NCBI RefSeq assembly: GCF_004322755.1
Contig: NZ_CP036401.1
Coordinates: forward strand, 1,116,001-1,180,000
Length of the DNA stretch: 64,000 bases
Origin: Pseudoduganella albidiflava
GTDB taxonomy: Bacteria > Pseudomonadota > Gammaproteobacteria > Burkholderiales > Burkholderiaceae_D
Direction: 5' to 3'
In this document: one piece after another, positions 9,756-19,459 of the stretch
How positions within the stretch are numbered: position 1 is the first letter of the stretch
Layout: each line of letters begins with the position of its first letter
Program-made: the position numbers and the translations under genes
The notes under the pieces: generated by a model
What the model was told of the DNA's origin: nothing
The model's input: only the letters and a program-made list of their open reading frames with translations
Databases searched by the model: none

Positions 9756-10243
9756 GCGGTCCTCTTGCGATTATTAGAAGGGGGGATGCCCTGCGACGGC
9801 GTTTTTCTCCGGTAGCTGGGCGGTATGCCGATTCTAATATTGCAATAATAAATATTCAATTTAATAACGTCGATTGCTCCCGTGCTGATCCGGCATGCAT
9901 AAGGCAAGTCACTCCGCTGGCGAAAGCAGGCATTGTAGTAAAAGTCGGGTAATGCTTTTATCTGCACACTGCTTTGGATGTTTATTTCGGCTATATATAC
10001 TGGCAAGGCCGTTCCGGCAGGAAAAAAAATTCAATCGCGACAACACGTTAGCTTCTCTTCAAGCGGTGTCGGTTTTTTGCGACCACCGTCGCCGATTTAT
10101 TCGACGTTGCCTTGCGCTACGGCAATAAACCCTGCAATCATATGTCCGTGCCACAGATTTCACATTCCATGGCACCGAATCAAACCAGCGCGGCAATCGT
10201 TAATTGCCATTTCAACCCTTGCCGACGAGACGAGCGACGCGTG
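9756..10243. other. AT-rich divergent intergenic region
   Basis: This 488-bp gap separates the minus-strand PEP-CTERM gene from the plus-strand chemotaxis block and must hold promoters for both. It is markedly AT-richer than its surroundings at about 9830-10030. TATATATACT at 9990-9999 is a candidate -10 region for the chemotaxis side. No palindromic operator, small RNA or convincing small gene was seen. In-frame ATGs at 10112 and 10142 could extend the first chemoreceptor but precede no hydrophobic segment. Confidence 0.4.
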
Positions 10244-11368
10244 ATGCGCCAACGCCCCCTGCATTCCTGTTATCCCCTGGCCCTGGCCGTCGCGGCCACG
10301 TGCGCCATCGTGCCGCTGGCCGGCTGGCAATGGCATGGTTTCGCCATCGCCGCCGTGCTGCTGGCCGCCGGTGCCTGTGCCTTCTTCTTCCACCCGGGCG
10401 CGGCAGCGCAGGAATCCGGGCTGGCCCGCGAATACCTGTCCAGCCGGCGCGACTTCGCCGAGCAGGTGTCGGGCGTGTGGACCTCGCACATCGACGCGTC
10501 GCGCACGCAGATGGAGCAGGCCGTGGTCGCGCTGGTCGAGCGTTTTTCCGGCATCGTATACAAGCTGGAGCAGGCGCTGGCCACCTCCGGCGCGGCACGC
10601 AACCATGAAGGCGGCAGCATCGTCGAGGTATTCGCCGCCAGCGAGAAGGAATTGCGCTCGCTGCTGGACATGCTGGCCAGCGCCGCGTCCAGCAAGGGCC
10701 AGATGCTGCAGAAGATCGAAGGCCTGCAGCAGATCACCGCCCAGCTGCAGACGATGGCGGCGGACGTCGCCAGCATCGCCTGGCAGACCAACCTGCTGGC
10801 CCTGAACGCCGCCATCGAGGCGGCCCGCGCCGGCGAGGCGGGGCGCGGCTTCGCCGTCGTCGCCAACGAAGTGCGCATGCTGTCGAACCGCTCGGCCGAT
10901 GCCGGCAAGCATATCGCGCAGCAGGTCGGCCAGATCAGCGCGGCGATCAATGCCACCTGTGGCGCGGCGACCGAGTCGATGCGCGCCGAAGGCCAGGCGG
11001 TACAGGCTTCCGAGCAGATGATCGGCAACGTGCTGACCGCGTTCCGCGGCGTTACCGACGCGCTGGTGCAGTCGTCCGACGTGCTGCAGGCGGAGAGCGC
11101 CGGCATCAAGTCCGAAGTGGCCGAGGCGCTGGTGCAGCTGCAGTTCCAGGACCGTGTCAGCCAGATCCTGGCGCACGTGCAGCAGAACATCGCGCGCCTG
11201 CCGTCGTACCTGGATGAACAGGATGCCACGGGCAGGGCGCTGGAGATCGATCCGCGCCCGCTGCTCGCCGAGCTGGAAAGCACGTACGCGATGGCCGAAG
11301 AACACACGCTTCACCTGGGCGGCGCCAAGCCGGCGCCGCAGCAGGACGAAGAAATCACCTTTTTCTAG
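10244..11368 (+). CDS. Short methyl-accepting chemotaxis protein without a periplasmic sensor
   Basis: About 374 residues from ATG 10244. Two closely spaced hydrophobic segments near the N-terminus ([17 protein letters not shown] and [17 protein letters not shown]) leave almost no periplasmic domain and no clear HAMP. The MCP hairpin tip is unmistakable: [20 protein letters not shown] followed by [18 protein letters not shown]. The C-terminal part is shorter and more divergent than in standard receptors, so it probably senses an internal or membrane signal. It is the first gene of the chemotaxis operon, 9 bp before cheY. The start is uncertain. Confidence 0.82.
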   Translation: MRQRPLHSCYPLALAVAATCAIVPLAGWQWHGFAIAAVLLAAGACAFFFHPGAAAQESGLAREYLSSRRDFAEQVSGVWTSHIDASRTQMEQAVVALVERFSGIVYKLEQALATSGAARNHEGGSIVEVFAASEKELRSLLDMLASAASSKGQMLQKIEGLQQITAQLQTMAADVASIAWQTNLLALNAAIEAARAGEAGRGFAVVANEVRMLSNRSADAGKHIAQQVGQISAAINATCGAATESMRAEGQAVQASEQMIGNVLTAFRGVTDALVQSSDVLQAESAGIKSEVAEALVQLQFQDRVSQILAHVQQNIARLPSYLDEQDATGRALEIDPRPLLAELESTYAMAEEHTLHLGGAKPAPQQDEEITFF

Positions 11369-11377
11369 GAGCTTCAC

Positions 11378-11746
11378 ATGGCAAAAACCATCATGGTCGT
11401 GGACGACTCGGCATCGATCCGCCAGGTTGTCGGCATCGCACTGCGCCAGGCCGGCTACGACGTCATCGAAGGCAGCGACGGCGTCGATGCGCTGGCCAAG
11501 CTGACCGGTCAGAAAGTCAACCTGATCATCAGCGACGTCAACATGCCGAACATGGATGGCATCAGCTTCGTGCGCGAGCTGAAGACCCGTCCCGCGTACA
11601 AGTTCACGCCGGTGATGATGCTGACGACCGAATCGCAGCAGGAAAAAAAGGCGCAGGGCCAGGCGGCCGGCGCGCGTGCCTGGATGGTCAAGCCGTTCAA
11701 GCCCGAAGCGCTGCTGGCGGCCGTCCAGAAGCTGGTCATGCCTTAA
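11378..11746 (+). CDS. cheY: CheY-like response regulator
   Basis: A 122-residue stand-alone receiver domain. Acid pocket D9/D10, phospho-acceptor D53 in LIISDVNMPNMDG, switch Thr in MLTTES (about T83-84) and Lys105 in WMVKPF are all present, so it should be phosphorylated by the CheA encoded two genes later. It lacks an output domain, as expected for a regulator that binds the motor or another target. AGGAGC precedes the ATG. A GC-rich hairpin at 11757-11776 follows it. Confidence 0.92.
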   Translation: MAKTIMVVDDSASIRQVVGIALRQAGYDVIEGSDGVDALAKLTGQKVNLIISDVNMPNMDGISFVRELKTRPAYKFTPVMMLTTESQQEKKAQGQAAGARAWMVKPFKPEALLAAVQKLVMP

Positions 11747-11756
11747 AGCCACTTGC

Positions 11757-11776
11757 CCGCGGCCGTCCGGCCGCGG
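11757..11776. other. Intercistronic GC palindrome after cheY
   Basis: CCGCGGCCG-TC-CGGCCGCGG, a perfect 9-bp stem with a 2-base loop between cheY and the STAS gene. No T run follows, so it is more likely an mRNA-processing or stability hairpin than a terminator. Confidence 0.5.
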
Positions 11777-11798
11777 CAGATTCCCCACGGAGAACCAC

Positions 11799-12131
11799 AT
11801 GAGTATTGGCGAGAGCCAAGGGCCCGCTGCGGCCCTGGCAGTCGAAGGCGAGCTGACGATCTATCGCGCGGCGGAGCTGAAGGACGTGCTGCTGGACGCG
11901 GTGCGGCAGCATGCCGCGCCGGTGTTCGACCTGTCCGCCGTCACCGAATTCGACAGCGCCGGCCTGCAATTGCTGCTGGTGGCGCGGCAGGAAGCCGCGC
12001 GCCTCGGCAAGACGCTGCGCGTGCAGGGCGCCAGCGCCGCCGTGCGCGACGTGTTCGCACTGCTCGGCGTGGCATTCGCCGGTATCCGGGAAACCAGCGA
12101 GGCAAGCAACGTGGAAGGACGCGCCGCATGA
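11799..12131 (+). CDS. STAS-domain protein
   Basis: A 110-residue single STAS domain (anti-anti-sigma-like). The conserved segment FDLSAVTEFDSAGLQLLLVA carries the serine (DSAG) that is phosphorylated in SpoIIAA-type proteins. Such small STAS proteins occur in some betaproteobacterial chemotaxis operons, where the partner is not generally established. CACGGAGAACC is the ribosome binding site. Its stop overlaps the cheA start (ATGA), implying coupled translation and probably a stoichiometric role with CheA. Confidence 0.85.
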   Translation: MSIGESQGPAAALAVEGELTIYRAAELKDVLLDAVRQHAAPVFDLSAVTEFDSAGLQLLLVARQEAARLGKTLRVQGASAAVRDVFALLGVAFAGIRETSEASNVEGRAA

Positions 12132-14260
12132 ATATCGACCAGGTGATGCACACCTTCATCGCCGAGAGCCGCGAGCTGCTCGAACAGATGGAAAACGCGC
12201 TGCTGGCCGTAGCGCACGATGGCCCGGAAGCGGTCAACGCGATCTTCCGCGCCGCGCACACGATCAAGGGTTCGGCCGGCATGTTCGGCCTGGACGCGGT
12301 GGTCGACTTCACCCACGTGGCTGAAAGCGTGCTGGACAAGGTACGCGACGGCGCCGTTGCGGTCGACGACGGGCTGGTGGCGCTGCTGCTGGGCTGCTGC
12401 GACCATATCGGCCACCTGGTCGACGCGGTCGAGGCCGGCACGCTGGACAGCGACACGGCACTGGTCGAGGCCGGTGCGCCGCTGCTGGAAGCCTTGCATG
12501 GCTATCTCGATGGCGCCGGCGCGCCGGCGCCTGCCCGGACCACGGCCACCGCCGCGGCGGCAGCCGGCATTTCCGGGCAGTGGCACATCTCGCTGCGCTT
12601 CGGCCGTGATGTGCTGCGCAACGGCATGGATCCGCTGTCGTTCGTGCGCTACCTGGGCCAGATGGGCACGATCACGGGCATCGCCACGCTGGCCGACGCG
12701 CTGCCGCCGGCCGCCGAATTCGATCCCGAAGCGTGCTACCTGGGTTTCGAGATCGGCTTCCTGAGCAGTGCCGACAAGGCCGCCATCGATGGCGTGTTCG
12801 ACTTCGTGCGCGACGATTGCGAGATCCGCATCCTGCCGCCGGAAAACCGCATCACCGAATACCTGGCCTGGCTCGACGAAGTGCCGGACGAGCGCGAGCG
12901 CCTGGGCGAAATGCTGGTGCGCTGCGGCAGCGTCACGGCGCACGAGCTGGAACAGGCGCTGGCCGTGCAGGCCGCCGGCACCGGCAGCGTGCCGCTGGGC
13001 GAGATCCTGGTCGGCCAGGGCGCCGTGCTGCCCACCGTCGTCGAAGCCGCGCTGGCGAAACAGCGCCAGGCGCCGGAACCGAAGGCGCAGCCGGAAAACC
13101 GCTCGATCCGCGTCGACGCCGACAAGCTGGACCGCCTGATCAACCTGGTCGGCGAACTGATCATCGCCGGCGCGGGCGCCAACCTGATCGCCCGGCGCAC
13201 GCAGATCCCCGACCTGCTCGAATGTACCTCGACCCTGTCCGGCCTGGTCGAGGAAGTGCGCGACAGCGCGCTGCAGCTGCGCATGGTGAAGATCGGCGCC
13301 ACCTTCAACCGTTTCCAGCGCGTGGTGCACGACGTGTCGCGCGAGATCGGCAAGGATATCCGCCTGCAGGTCTCCGGCGAGGACGCGGAACTGGACAAGA
13401 CGGTGGTCGAGAAGATCGGCGACCCGCTGACCCACCTGGTACGCAACGCGATGGACCACGGCATCGAACCGGCCGACGTGCGCGTCGCCCGCGGCAAGCC
13501 GGCCCAGGGCACGGTGGCGCTGAACGCCTACCACGACTCGGGCAGCATCGTGATCGAAGTCTCCGACGACGGCGGTGGGCTCAAGCGCGACCGCATCCTG
13601 GCCAAGGCCATCGAACGGGGCCTGGTGGAGCCGGGCCGCGTGCTGTCGGACAAGGAAATCTTCGGCCTGATCTTCGAGCCGGGCTTCTCCACCGCCGAGC
13701 AGGTGACCAACCTGTCCGGCCGCGGCGTGGGCATGGATGTCGTCAAGCGCAACATCGTGGCGCTGCGCGGCAGCGTGGAAATCGCCAGCACGGAAGGGGC
13801 GGGTACCACGGTGACCGTGCGCCTGCCGCTGACGCTGGCGATCATCAACGGCTTCCAGGTCGGCGTCGGCAAGTCCGTGTTCGTGATCCCGATGGACATG
13901 GTGGAAGAATGCGTGGAGTTCCGCGACGATGCGGAAGGTGCGCACGCTTCCGACTACATCGACCTGCGCGGCTCGCCGATGCCGTTCGTGCGGCTGCGCG
14001 AACGCTTCGCGCTCGCCGGCGCGCCGGCACGGCGCCAGAGCATCGTGGTGGTGCGCTACGGCAGCAGCCGGGCCGGCCTCGTCGTCGATTCGCTGCTGGG
14101 CGAGTTCCAGACCGTGATCAAGCCGCTCGGCAAGGTGTTCGCCGGCGCGCGCTTCCTGTCCGGCTCGTCGATCCTCGGCAATGGCGACGTGGCACTGATC
14201 CTCGACATGGCGGCGCTGCTGTCCGGCGTCGAGAGCGAACGCCATGCGGTCGCCGAATGA
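12128..14260 (+). CDS. cheA: Chemotaxis histidine kinase CheA
   Basis: A 710-residue kinase starting at the ATGA overlap with the STAS gene. The HPt domain carries the phospho-accepting His44 in RAAHTIKGSAGMFG. A middle segment of about 200 residues with low similarity to known CheA parts replaces a clear P2 domain. The dimerisation helix begins near DADKLDRLINLVGEL, the ATPase has HLVRNAMDHGIE, VSDDGGGL and GRGVGMDVVKRN, and the CheW-like regulatory domain ends the protein. It reads receptor state through CheW and phosphorylates CheY and CheB, both encoded in this cluster. Confidence 0.95.
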   Translation: MNIDQVMHTFIAESRELLEQMENALLAVAHDGPEAVNAIFRAAHTIKGSAGMFGLDAVVDFTHVAESVLDKVRDGAVAVDDGLVALLLGCCDHIGHLVDAVEAGTLDSDTALVEAGAPLLEALHGYLDGAGAPAPARTTATAAAAAGISGQWHISLRFGRDVLRNGMDPLSFVRYLGQMGTITGIATLADALPPAAEFDPEACYLGFEIGFLSSADKAAIDGVFDFVRDDCEIRILPPENRITEYLAWLDEVPDERERLGEMLVRCGSVTAHELEQALAVQAAGTGSVPLGEILVGQGAVLPTVVEAALAKQRQAPEPKAQPENRSIRVDADKLDRLINLVGELIIAGAGANLIARRTQIPDLLECTSTLSGLVEEVRDSALQLRMVKIGATFNRFQRVVHDVSREIGKDIRLQVSGEDAELDKTVVEKIGDPLTHLVRNAMDHGIEPADVRVARGKPAQGTVALNAYHDSGSIVIEVSDDGGGLKRDRILAKAIERGLVEPGRVLSDKEIFGLIFEPGFSTAEQVTNLSGRGVGMDVVKRNIVALRGSVEIASTEGAGTTVTVRLPLTLAIINGFQVGVGKSVFVIPMDMVEECVEFRDDAEGAHASDYIDLRGSPMPFVRLRERFALAGAPARRQSIVVVRYGSSRAGLVVDSLLGEFQTVIKPLGKVFAGARFLSGSSILGNGDVALILDMAALLSGVESERHAVAE

Positions 14261-14304
14261 CTTCCAACAACCTTATTGTTTTTTACTGATCCTGGAGAGC
14301 CATC

Positions 14305-15930
14305 GTGCTTAAGAACTTGAAAATCGGCGTTCGCCTGGGGCTGGGCTTCGGCGTGCTGTTGCTGCTGTTGCTGGGCGTCGCGTTCCTGGCCATTACCCGC
14401 ATGGCGGACATGGACAAGGTGACCGACGAGATCACCGGCGAGGCCTATCCCAAGGTGATCGCCGCGCAGGACATGGTGCGCGACGCGATCGATGCCGGGC
14501 GCCACATGCGCGGCATGCTGCTGACCAGCAGCGAGAGCGAGATCGAGCGCCACCGCAAGGCCATCGAGGGCATGCGTGCCGATACGGTGCGCCGCATCGC
14601 CGAGATGGAAAAAGTGGTGTTCTCCGAGCGCGGCAAGGAACTGCTGCGCGCCGTATCCGAGAAGCGCGTGGCGCTGGACGTCAAGTACGACAAGTTCTAT
14701 GCCCTGATGCGCGCCGACCGCCAGCAAGGCGCCGATTTCATCAGCAATGACTACGCGCCCGCCAACCGGGAGCTGATCCAGGCTCTGGACGCGCTGATCA
14801 AGCACCAGGGCAAGCTGATGCAGGATCTGACCGAGACCGCCAAGCATACCTACGAGGATACCCGCGCCACCGTGATGCTGATGACCGGCGGCGCGCTGCT
14901 GGTGGCGATCATCATCGGCGCGTCGATCACGCTGTCCGTTACCGGCGCGCTACGCAAGGCGGTCAATGCCGCGAACAGCCTCGCCGAAGGCGACCTGACC
15001 GTGCGCATCGAGAGCGATTCGCGCGACGAGACGGGCCAGCTGCTGCATGCGATGAACCAGATGATCGTGAAGCTGACGCAGGTGGTCAGCGATGTCAACG
15101 CCGGCGCGCAGTCGCTGGCCTCGGCCTCCGAGGAAGTGTCGGCCACGGCGCAGTCGCTGTCGCAGGCCGCCTCCGAGCAGGCCGCCAGCGTCGAGGAAAC
15201 TTCGGCATCGCTGGAGCAGATGACGGCGTCGATCTCGCAGAACACCGAGAATGCCCGCGTCACGGACAGCATGGCCACCCAGGTGGCGCGCGAGGCGGCC
15301 GAAGGTGGCGAAGCCGTCAAGGCCACCGCGACGGCGATGAAGCAGATCGCCAAGCAGATCGGCATCATCGACGATATCGCTTACCAGACCAACCTGCTGG
15401 CGCTGAACGCGGCCATCGAGGCGGCCCGTGCCGGCGAACATGGCAAGGGCTTCGCCGTGGTGGCGGCCGAAGTGCGCAAGCTGGCCGAACGCAGCCAGGT
15501 GGCGGCGCAGGAAATCGGCGAAGTGGCCACGTCCAGCGTGGAACTGGCCGAACGGGCCGGTGCGCTGCTGGACCAGATGGTGCCGAACATCCGCAAGACC
15601 TCCGACCTGGTGCAGGAAATCACCGCCGCGTCCGAAGAACAGTCGGCCGGCGTGGGCCAGATCAACGCGGCCGTGGGCCAGATGAGCCAGGGCACGCAGC
15701 AGAACGCGTCGAGCTCCGAGGAGCTGGCCGCCACCGCCGAGGAAATGAGCGGCCAGGCCGAGCAGCTGCAGGCCGCGATGGGCTTCTTCAAACTCGAGAG
15801 CGGTTCGTCGGTGCGCAAGCCGGCTGGCCGCGTGCCGCGCGCGGCCGCCGTGCCGAAGCGCCAGAACATCGCGCTGCAACCGGCCTTTGCCGAGGCAGGG
15901 CTGGACGAAGCCAGCTTTACCCGCTTCTGA
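14305..15930 (+). CDS. Methyl-accepting chemotaxis protein, 4HB sensor type
   Basis: 541 residues from a GTG preceded by CTGGAGAG. Transmembrane helix 1 ([19 protein letters not shown]), a periplasmic helical domain of about 150 residues resembling the four-helix-bundle MCP sensor, transmembrane helix 2 ([19 protein letters not shown]), HAMP ([11 protein letters not shown]) and a full signalling hairpin with [20 protein letters not shown]. The protein ends SFTRF, which fits the aromatic-x-x-aromatic pattern of C-terminal CheR/CheB tethering pentapeptides. Its signalling module is almost identical to that of the next gene, implying recent duplication or gene conversion. Confidence 0.93.
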   Translation: MLKNLKIGVRLGLGFGVLLLLLLGVAFLAITRMADMDKVTDEITGEAYPKVIAAQDMVRDAIDAGRHMRGMLLTSSESEIERHRKAIEGMRADTVRRIAEMEKVVFSERGKELLRAVSEKRVALDVKYDKFYALMRADRQQGADFISNDYAPANRELIQALDALIKHQGKLMQDLTETAKHTYEDTRATVMLMTGGALLVAIIIGASITLSVTGALRKAVNAANSLAEGDLTVRIESDSRDETGQLLHAMNQMIVKLTQVVSDVNAGAQSLASASEEVSATAQSLSQAASEQAASVEETSASLEQMTASISQNTENARVTDSMATQVAREAAEGGEAVKATATAMKQIAKQIGIIDDIAYQTNLLALNAAIEAARAGEHGKGFAVVAAEVRKLAERSQVAAQEIGEVATSSVELAERAGALLDQMVPNIRKTSDLVQEITAASEEQSAGVGQINAAVGQMSQGTQQNASSSEELAATAEEMSGQAEQLQAAMGFFKLESGSSVRKPAGRVPRAAAVPKRQNIALQPAFAEAGLDEASFTRF

Positions 15931-15979
15931 GCGCCGTTGCAAGACCGCTTCAATCCGTTAAAAAACCCGCAAACAACCC

Positions 15980-15994
15980 GCGGCCGGTGGCCGC
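15980..15994. other. Hairpin abutting the ribosome binding site of the second MCP
   Basis: GCGGCC-GGT-GGCCGC is followed directly by AAGGAG (15995-16000) and a TTG start at 16007. Placed against the Shine-Dalgarno sequence, it may tune translation of the second receptor relative to the first. Confidence 0.4.
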
Positions 15995-16006
15995 AAGGAG
16001 ACAATC

Positions 16007-17920
16007 TTGTTCCGTAATCTGAAAGTAAGCGCCCGCCTGGCCCTGGGCTTCGGCGTCGTCGGCATCCTGCTGGCGGCCAGCATCCTGCTGGGTATCCGCA
16101 GCCTGGCCGGCGTCAGCGACAACGTCAACGAACTGGTCGCCGACAAGTACCCGAAGGTCACCATGGCCCACGACCTGATCGGCAACATCACCACGATCGC
16201 CATCGCGATGCGCAATGTCGTGATCTTCGACGATGCGGCGGTGGCACGCCGCGAGCTGGCGACGATCGAGGCGGAACGCGCCAAGCTGCGCGAGACGCTC
16301 GAGAAGCTGAAGAAGGTCGTCGCCTCGCCGGAAGGCAAGGAAGTGCTCCAGGCCGTGGTGGAAACGCGCGAGCAATACCGCGTGATCCAGGAAGAGTTCC
16401 TGCGCCTGGTCGCCGCCGGCCAGCGCGCCGAGGCGCGCGACCTGCTGGTCAACAAGCTCGAAGGCATCCAGACGACCTATATCGCCACGATCCGCAAGCT
16501 GATCGCACACCAGGATGACTCGATGGCGAAATCCGGCCAGGAAGCCACCGAGGCGTATGTCAGCGCCCGCAACCAGCAGGTGATGCTGGGCACGCTGGCC
16601 GTGCTGATGGGCATCGGCATGGCGTTCTGGATCACCCTCAGCCTGACGCGCACGCTCGGCGGCGAACCGGCCTACGCGGCCGCACTGCTGACGCGCATTG
16701 CCGACGGCGACCTGTCCGGCGAAGTCGCCGTCCGCAAGGGCGACAACCACAGCATGCTGTTCGCCGTGGCGCAGATGGTGGGCAAGCTGCGCCTGGTGAT
16801 CGCCGGCCAGCGCGCCGTGATCGAGGCCGCCAACCGCGGCAACTTCGAGGCGCGCGTCGACACGGCGGGCATGCAGGGCTTCCAGAAGGAGATGGGCGAT
16901 GGCCTGAACCAGCTGGTGGCGACGACCGGCGCCAGCATCGACGACGTGGTGCGCGTGATGTCGGCACTGGCCGAAGGCGACCTGACTTCGCGCATCGACA
17001 AGGAATACCACGGCGCGTTCGGCAAGCTGAAGGAATACTCGAACGGCACGATGGACAAGCTGGCGCAGGTGGTCGGCGATGTCAACGCCAGTGCGCAGTC
17101 GCTGGCCTCGGCCTCCGAGGAAGTGTCGGCCACGGCGCAGTCGCTGTCGCAGGCCGCTTCCGAGCAGGCCGCCAGCGTCGAGGAAACCTCGGCATCGCTG
17201 GAGCAGATGACGGCGTCGATCTCGCAGAACACAGAGAATGCCCGCGTCACGGATGGCATGGCCACCCAGGCGGCACGCGAGGCGGCCGAAGGCGGCGAAG
17301 CCGTCAAGGCCACCGCGACGGCGATGAAGCAGATCGCGAAACAGATCGGCATCATCGACGATATCGCCTACCAGACCAACCTGCTGGCGCTGAACGCGGC
17401 CATCGAGGCGGCCCGCGCCGGCGAACATGGCAAGGGCTTCGCGGTGGTGGCGGCCGAAGTGCGCAAGCTGGCCGAGCGCAGCCAGGTGGCGGCGCAGGAA
17501 ATCGGCGAAGTGGCCACGTCCAGCGTGGAACTGGCCGAACGGGCCGGTGCGCTGCTGGACCAGATGGTGCCGAACATCCGCAAGACGTCCGACCTGGTGC
17601 AGGAAATCACCGCCGCCTCCGAGGAACAGTCGGCCGGCGTGGGCCAGATCAACTCGGCCGTGGGCCAGATGAGCCAGGGCACGCAGCAGAACGCGTCGAG
17701 CTCCGAGGAGCTGGCCGCCACCGCCGAGGAAATGAGCGGCCAGGCCGAGCAGCTGCAGCAGGCGATGAGCTTCTTCCACCTGGCCGGCAACCATGGCGCG
17801 CGGGTCGTGGCCAAGGTGCGCACCGGCAGCGCCCGGCCGGCACGGCGTGGCGTCAACCTGCGCCCGGCCGACGATTTCACGCACGGCGAGCTGGATGAAA
17901 AGAGCTTCACCAACTTCTGA
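16007..17920 (+). CDS. Methyl-accepting chemotaxis protein with tandem HAMP domains
   Basis: 637 residues from TTG 16007 with AAGGAG at the right distance. Transmembrane helix 1, a helical periplasmic domain of about 150 residues, transmembrane helix 2 ([20 protein letters not shown]), then about 130 residues with repeated HAMP-like blocks ([32 protein letters not shown]) before the signalling hairpin. The extra HAMP units account for its length over the preceding receptor, with which it shares a nearly identical C-terminal module. It ends SFTNF, again a candidate tethering pentapeptide. It probably shares CheA and CheW with the neighbouring receptors. Confidence 0.93.
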   Translation: MFRNLKVSARLALGFGVVGILLAASILLGIRSLAGVSDNVNELVADKYPKVTMAHDLIGNITTIAIAMRNVVIFDDAAVARRELATIEAERAKLRETLEKLKKVVASPEGKEVLQAVVETREQYRVIQEEFLRLVAAGQRAEARDLLVNKLEGIQTTYIATIRKLIAHQDDSMAKSGQEATEAYVSARNQQVMLGTLAVLMGIGMAFWITLSLTRTLGGEPAYAAALLTRIADGDLSGEVAVRKGDNHSMLFAVAQMVGKLRLVIAGQRAVIEAANRGNFEARVDTAGMQGFQKEMGDGLNQLVATTGASIDDVVRVMSALAEGDLTSRIDKEYHGAFGKLKEYSNGTMDKLAQVVGDVNASAQSLASASEEVSATAQSLSQAASEQAASVEETSASLEQMTASISQNTENARVTDGMATQAAREAAEGGEAVKATATAMKQIAKQIGIIDDIAYQTNLLALNAAIEAARAGEHGKGFAVVAAEVRKLAERSQVAAQEIGEVATSSVELAERAGALLDQMVPNIRKTSDLVQEITAASEEQSAGVGQINSAVGQMSQGTQQNASSSEELAATAEEMSGQAEQLQQAMSFFHLAGNHGARVVAKVRTGSARPARRGVNLRPADDFTHGELDEKSFTNF

Positions 17921-17930
17921 TGGACCGATC

Positions 17931-18443
17931 ATGAAACACACCAAGCAAGACAGCGGCGCGGCGGCAAGCGAGTCCGCGCAATACCTGACCTTCATGCTGG
18001 GCGGCGAAGCGTTCGGCATCGGCATCATGGCCGTGAAGGAAATCATCGAGTTCTCCGGCATCACCGAAGTGCCGATGATGCCGGAATCGATCCGCGGCGT
18101 GATCAACCTGCGCGGCGCCGTGGTGCCCGTGATGGACCTGGCGGCCCGCTTCGGCCGCCCGCTGGCGGTGCCGGGCAAGCGCACCTGCATCGTCATCGTC
18201 GAACTGGAAGCCGATGGCGAACGGCAGGTGACGGGCGTGGTGGTCGACGCCGTCAGCGCGGTGCTCGACATCGCGCTGGCCGAGATCGAGCCGGCGCCGT
18301 CGTTCGGCACGCGCATCCGCGGCGACTTCATCGGCGGAATGGCCAAGGTGAACGGCAAGTTCGTGATCCTGCTGAACGTTGCGCACGTGCTGGCGCTGGA
18401 CGGGCTGGCCACGCTGGTCGACAGCGAAGCCCAGGCGGCATGA
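17931..18443 (+). CDS. cheW: Chemotaxis adaptor CheW
   Basis: A 170-residue single CheW domain: YLTFMLGGEAFGIGIMAVKE, ITEVPMMPESIRGVINLRG and VVPVMDLAARF are the classic blocks. It couples receptors to CheA. ATG at 17931, 10 bp after the second receptor gene; the last codons overlap the cheR start (ATGA). Start preferred because the CheW domain begins soon after it. Confidence 0.95.
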   Translation: MKHTKQDSGAAASESAQYLTFMLGGEAFGIGIMAVKEIIEFSGITEVPMMPESIRGVINLRGAVVPVMDLAARFGRPLAVPGKRTCIVIVELEADGERQVTGVVVDAVSAVLDIALAEIEPAPSFGTRIRGDFIGGMAKVNGKFVILLNVAHVLALDGLATLVDSEAQAA

Positions 18444-19285
18444 GCGCGATCGCGATCAACGAGCGCGAATTCGCGCGCTTCCAGCGCTTCATCCTCGACA
18501 TCGCCGGCATCACGATGTCCGATGCCAAGAAGGCGCTGGTCAGCGGCCGGCTTGCCAAGCGGCTGCACCACTTCGGGCTGGACAGCTATGACGCGTATTT
18601 CGAGCTGCTGGCCGACGGGCGGCATCCGGAGGAGGCCCAGGTCGCGGTCGACCTGCTGACCACCAACGAAACCTACTTCTTCCGCGAGGCGCGCCATTTC
18701 GACCTGCTGCGCGAAGCGGCCACGGCGCACGGCAGCGCCGGCACCACGCCGTTCCGCGTGTGGAGCGCGGCCTGTTCGTCCGGCGAGGAGCCGTACAGCA
18801 TCGCGATGGTGCTGGCCGACGTGCTGGGTAACGCGCCGTGGGAAGTGGTGGCGTCCGACATCAGCACGCGCGTGCTGCAGCGCGCCCGCGTCGCGCACTA
18901 TCCGATGGAGCGGGCCTCGCATGTGCCGCCCGGCTACCTGAAGCGCTTTTGCCTGAAAGGCATCGGCGAGCAGCAGGGCACGCTGCTGGTCGACCGGGCG
19001 CTGCGCCAGCGTGTGCAGTTCCGGCAGGTGAACCTGAACACCCAGCTGCCCAATGAACTCGGCATGTTCGACGTGGTCTTCCTGCGCAACGTGATGATCT
19101 ACTTTAATGCCGAGACCAAGCGGCAGGTGGTGGCGCGTGTGACGTCGCGCCTGAAGCCGGGTGGCCAGTTTTTCATCGGCCATTCGGAAAGCCTGCAGGA
19201 CATCAGCAACGCGGTGCAGCCCGTGGTACCGTCGGTGTACCGCAAGGCCGCGGCGGGGCAGGCGCGCGATCGCCAGGCCGCATGA
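18440..19285 (+). CDS. cheR: Chemotaxis protein methyltransferase CheR
   Basis: 281 residues; transfers methyl groups from S-adenosylmethionine to receptor glutamates. An N-terminal helical domain (FARFQRFILDIAGI) is followed by TTNETYFFRE and the SAM-binding VWSAACSSGEEPYSIAM, then FDVVFLRNVMIYF. Length is typical. The start overlaps the cheW stop. With CheB it forms the adaptation pair. The F-x-x-F tails on both upstream receptors may recruit it. Confidence 0.95.
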   Translation: MSAIAINEREFARFQRFILDIAGITMSDAKKALVSGRLAKRLHHFGLDSYDAYFELLADGRHPEEAQVAVDLLTTNETYFFREARHFDLLREAATAHGSAGTTPFRVWSAACSSGEEPYSIAMVLADVLGNAPWEVVASDISTRVLQRARVAHYPMERASHVPPGYLKRFCLKGIGEQQGTLLVDRALRQRVQFRQVNLNTQLPNELGMFDVVFLRNVMIYFNAETKRQVVARVTSRLKPGGQFFIGHSESLQDISNAVQPVVPSVYRKAAAGQARDRQAA

Positions 19286-19459
19286 CGGCCAAGGTGCATG
19301 GCCGCAAGGTACCTGAGCGGCAAGGCGCATGATCGGCAAGGTGCGCCTGGACGAACCCCGTGACGGAGCGCGGCGCGTGGCCTGGCCATGCCGCCCCTGC
19401 GCCGTGCGGGCGCGTCGTTCGCGGGCGTTGCCGCATCCATGGAAGGGTCGTGGGAATTG

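Noticed and set aside
10112..10243. Upstream in-frame extension of the first chemoreceptor
   Set aside because: The extra 44 residues have no hydrophobic or domain character and the AT-rich promoter region would be coding; ATG 10244 just before the membrane segments is more likely.
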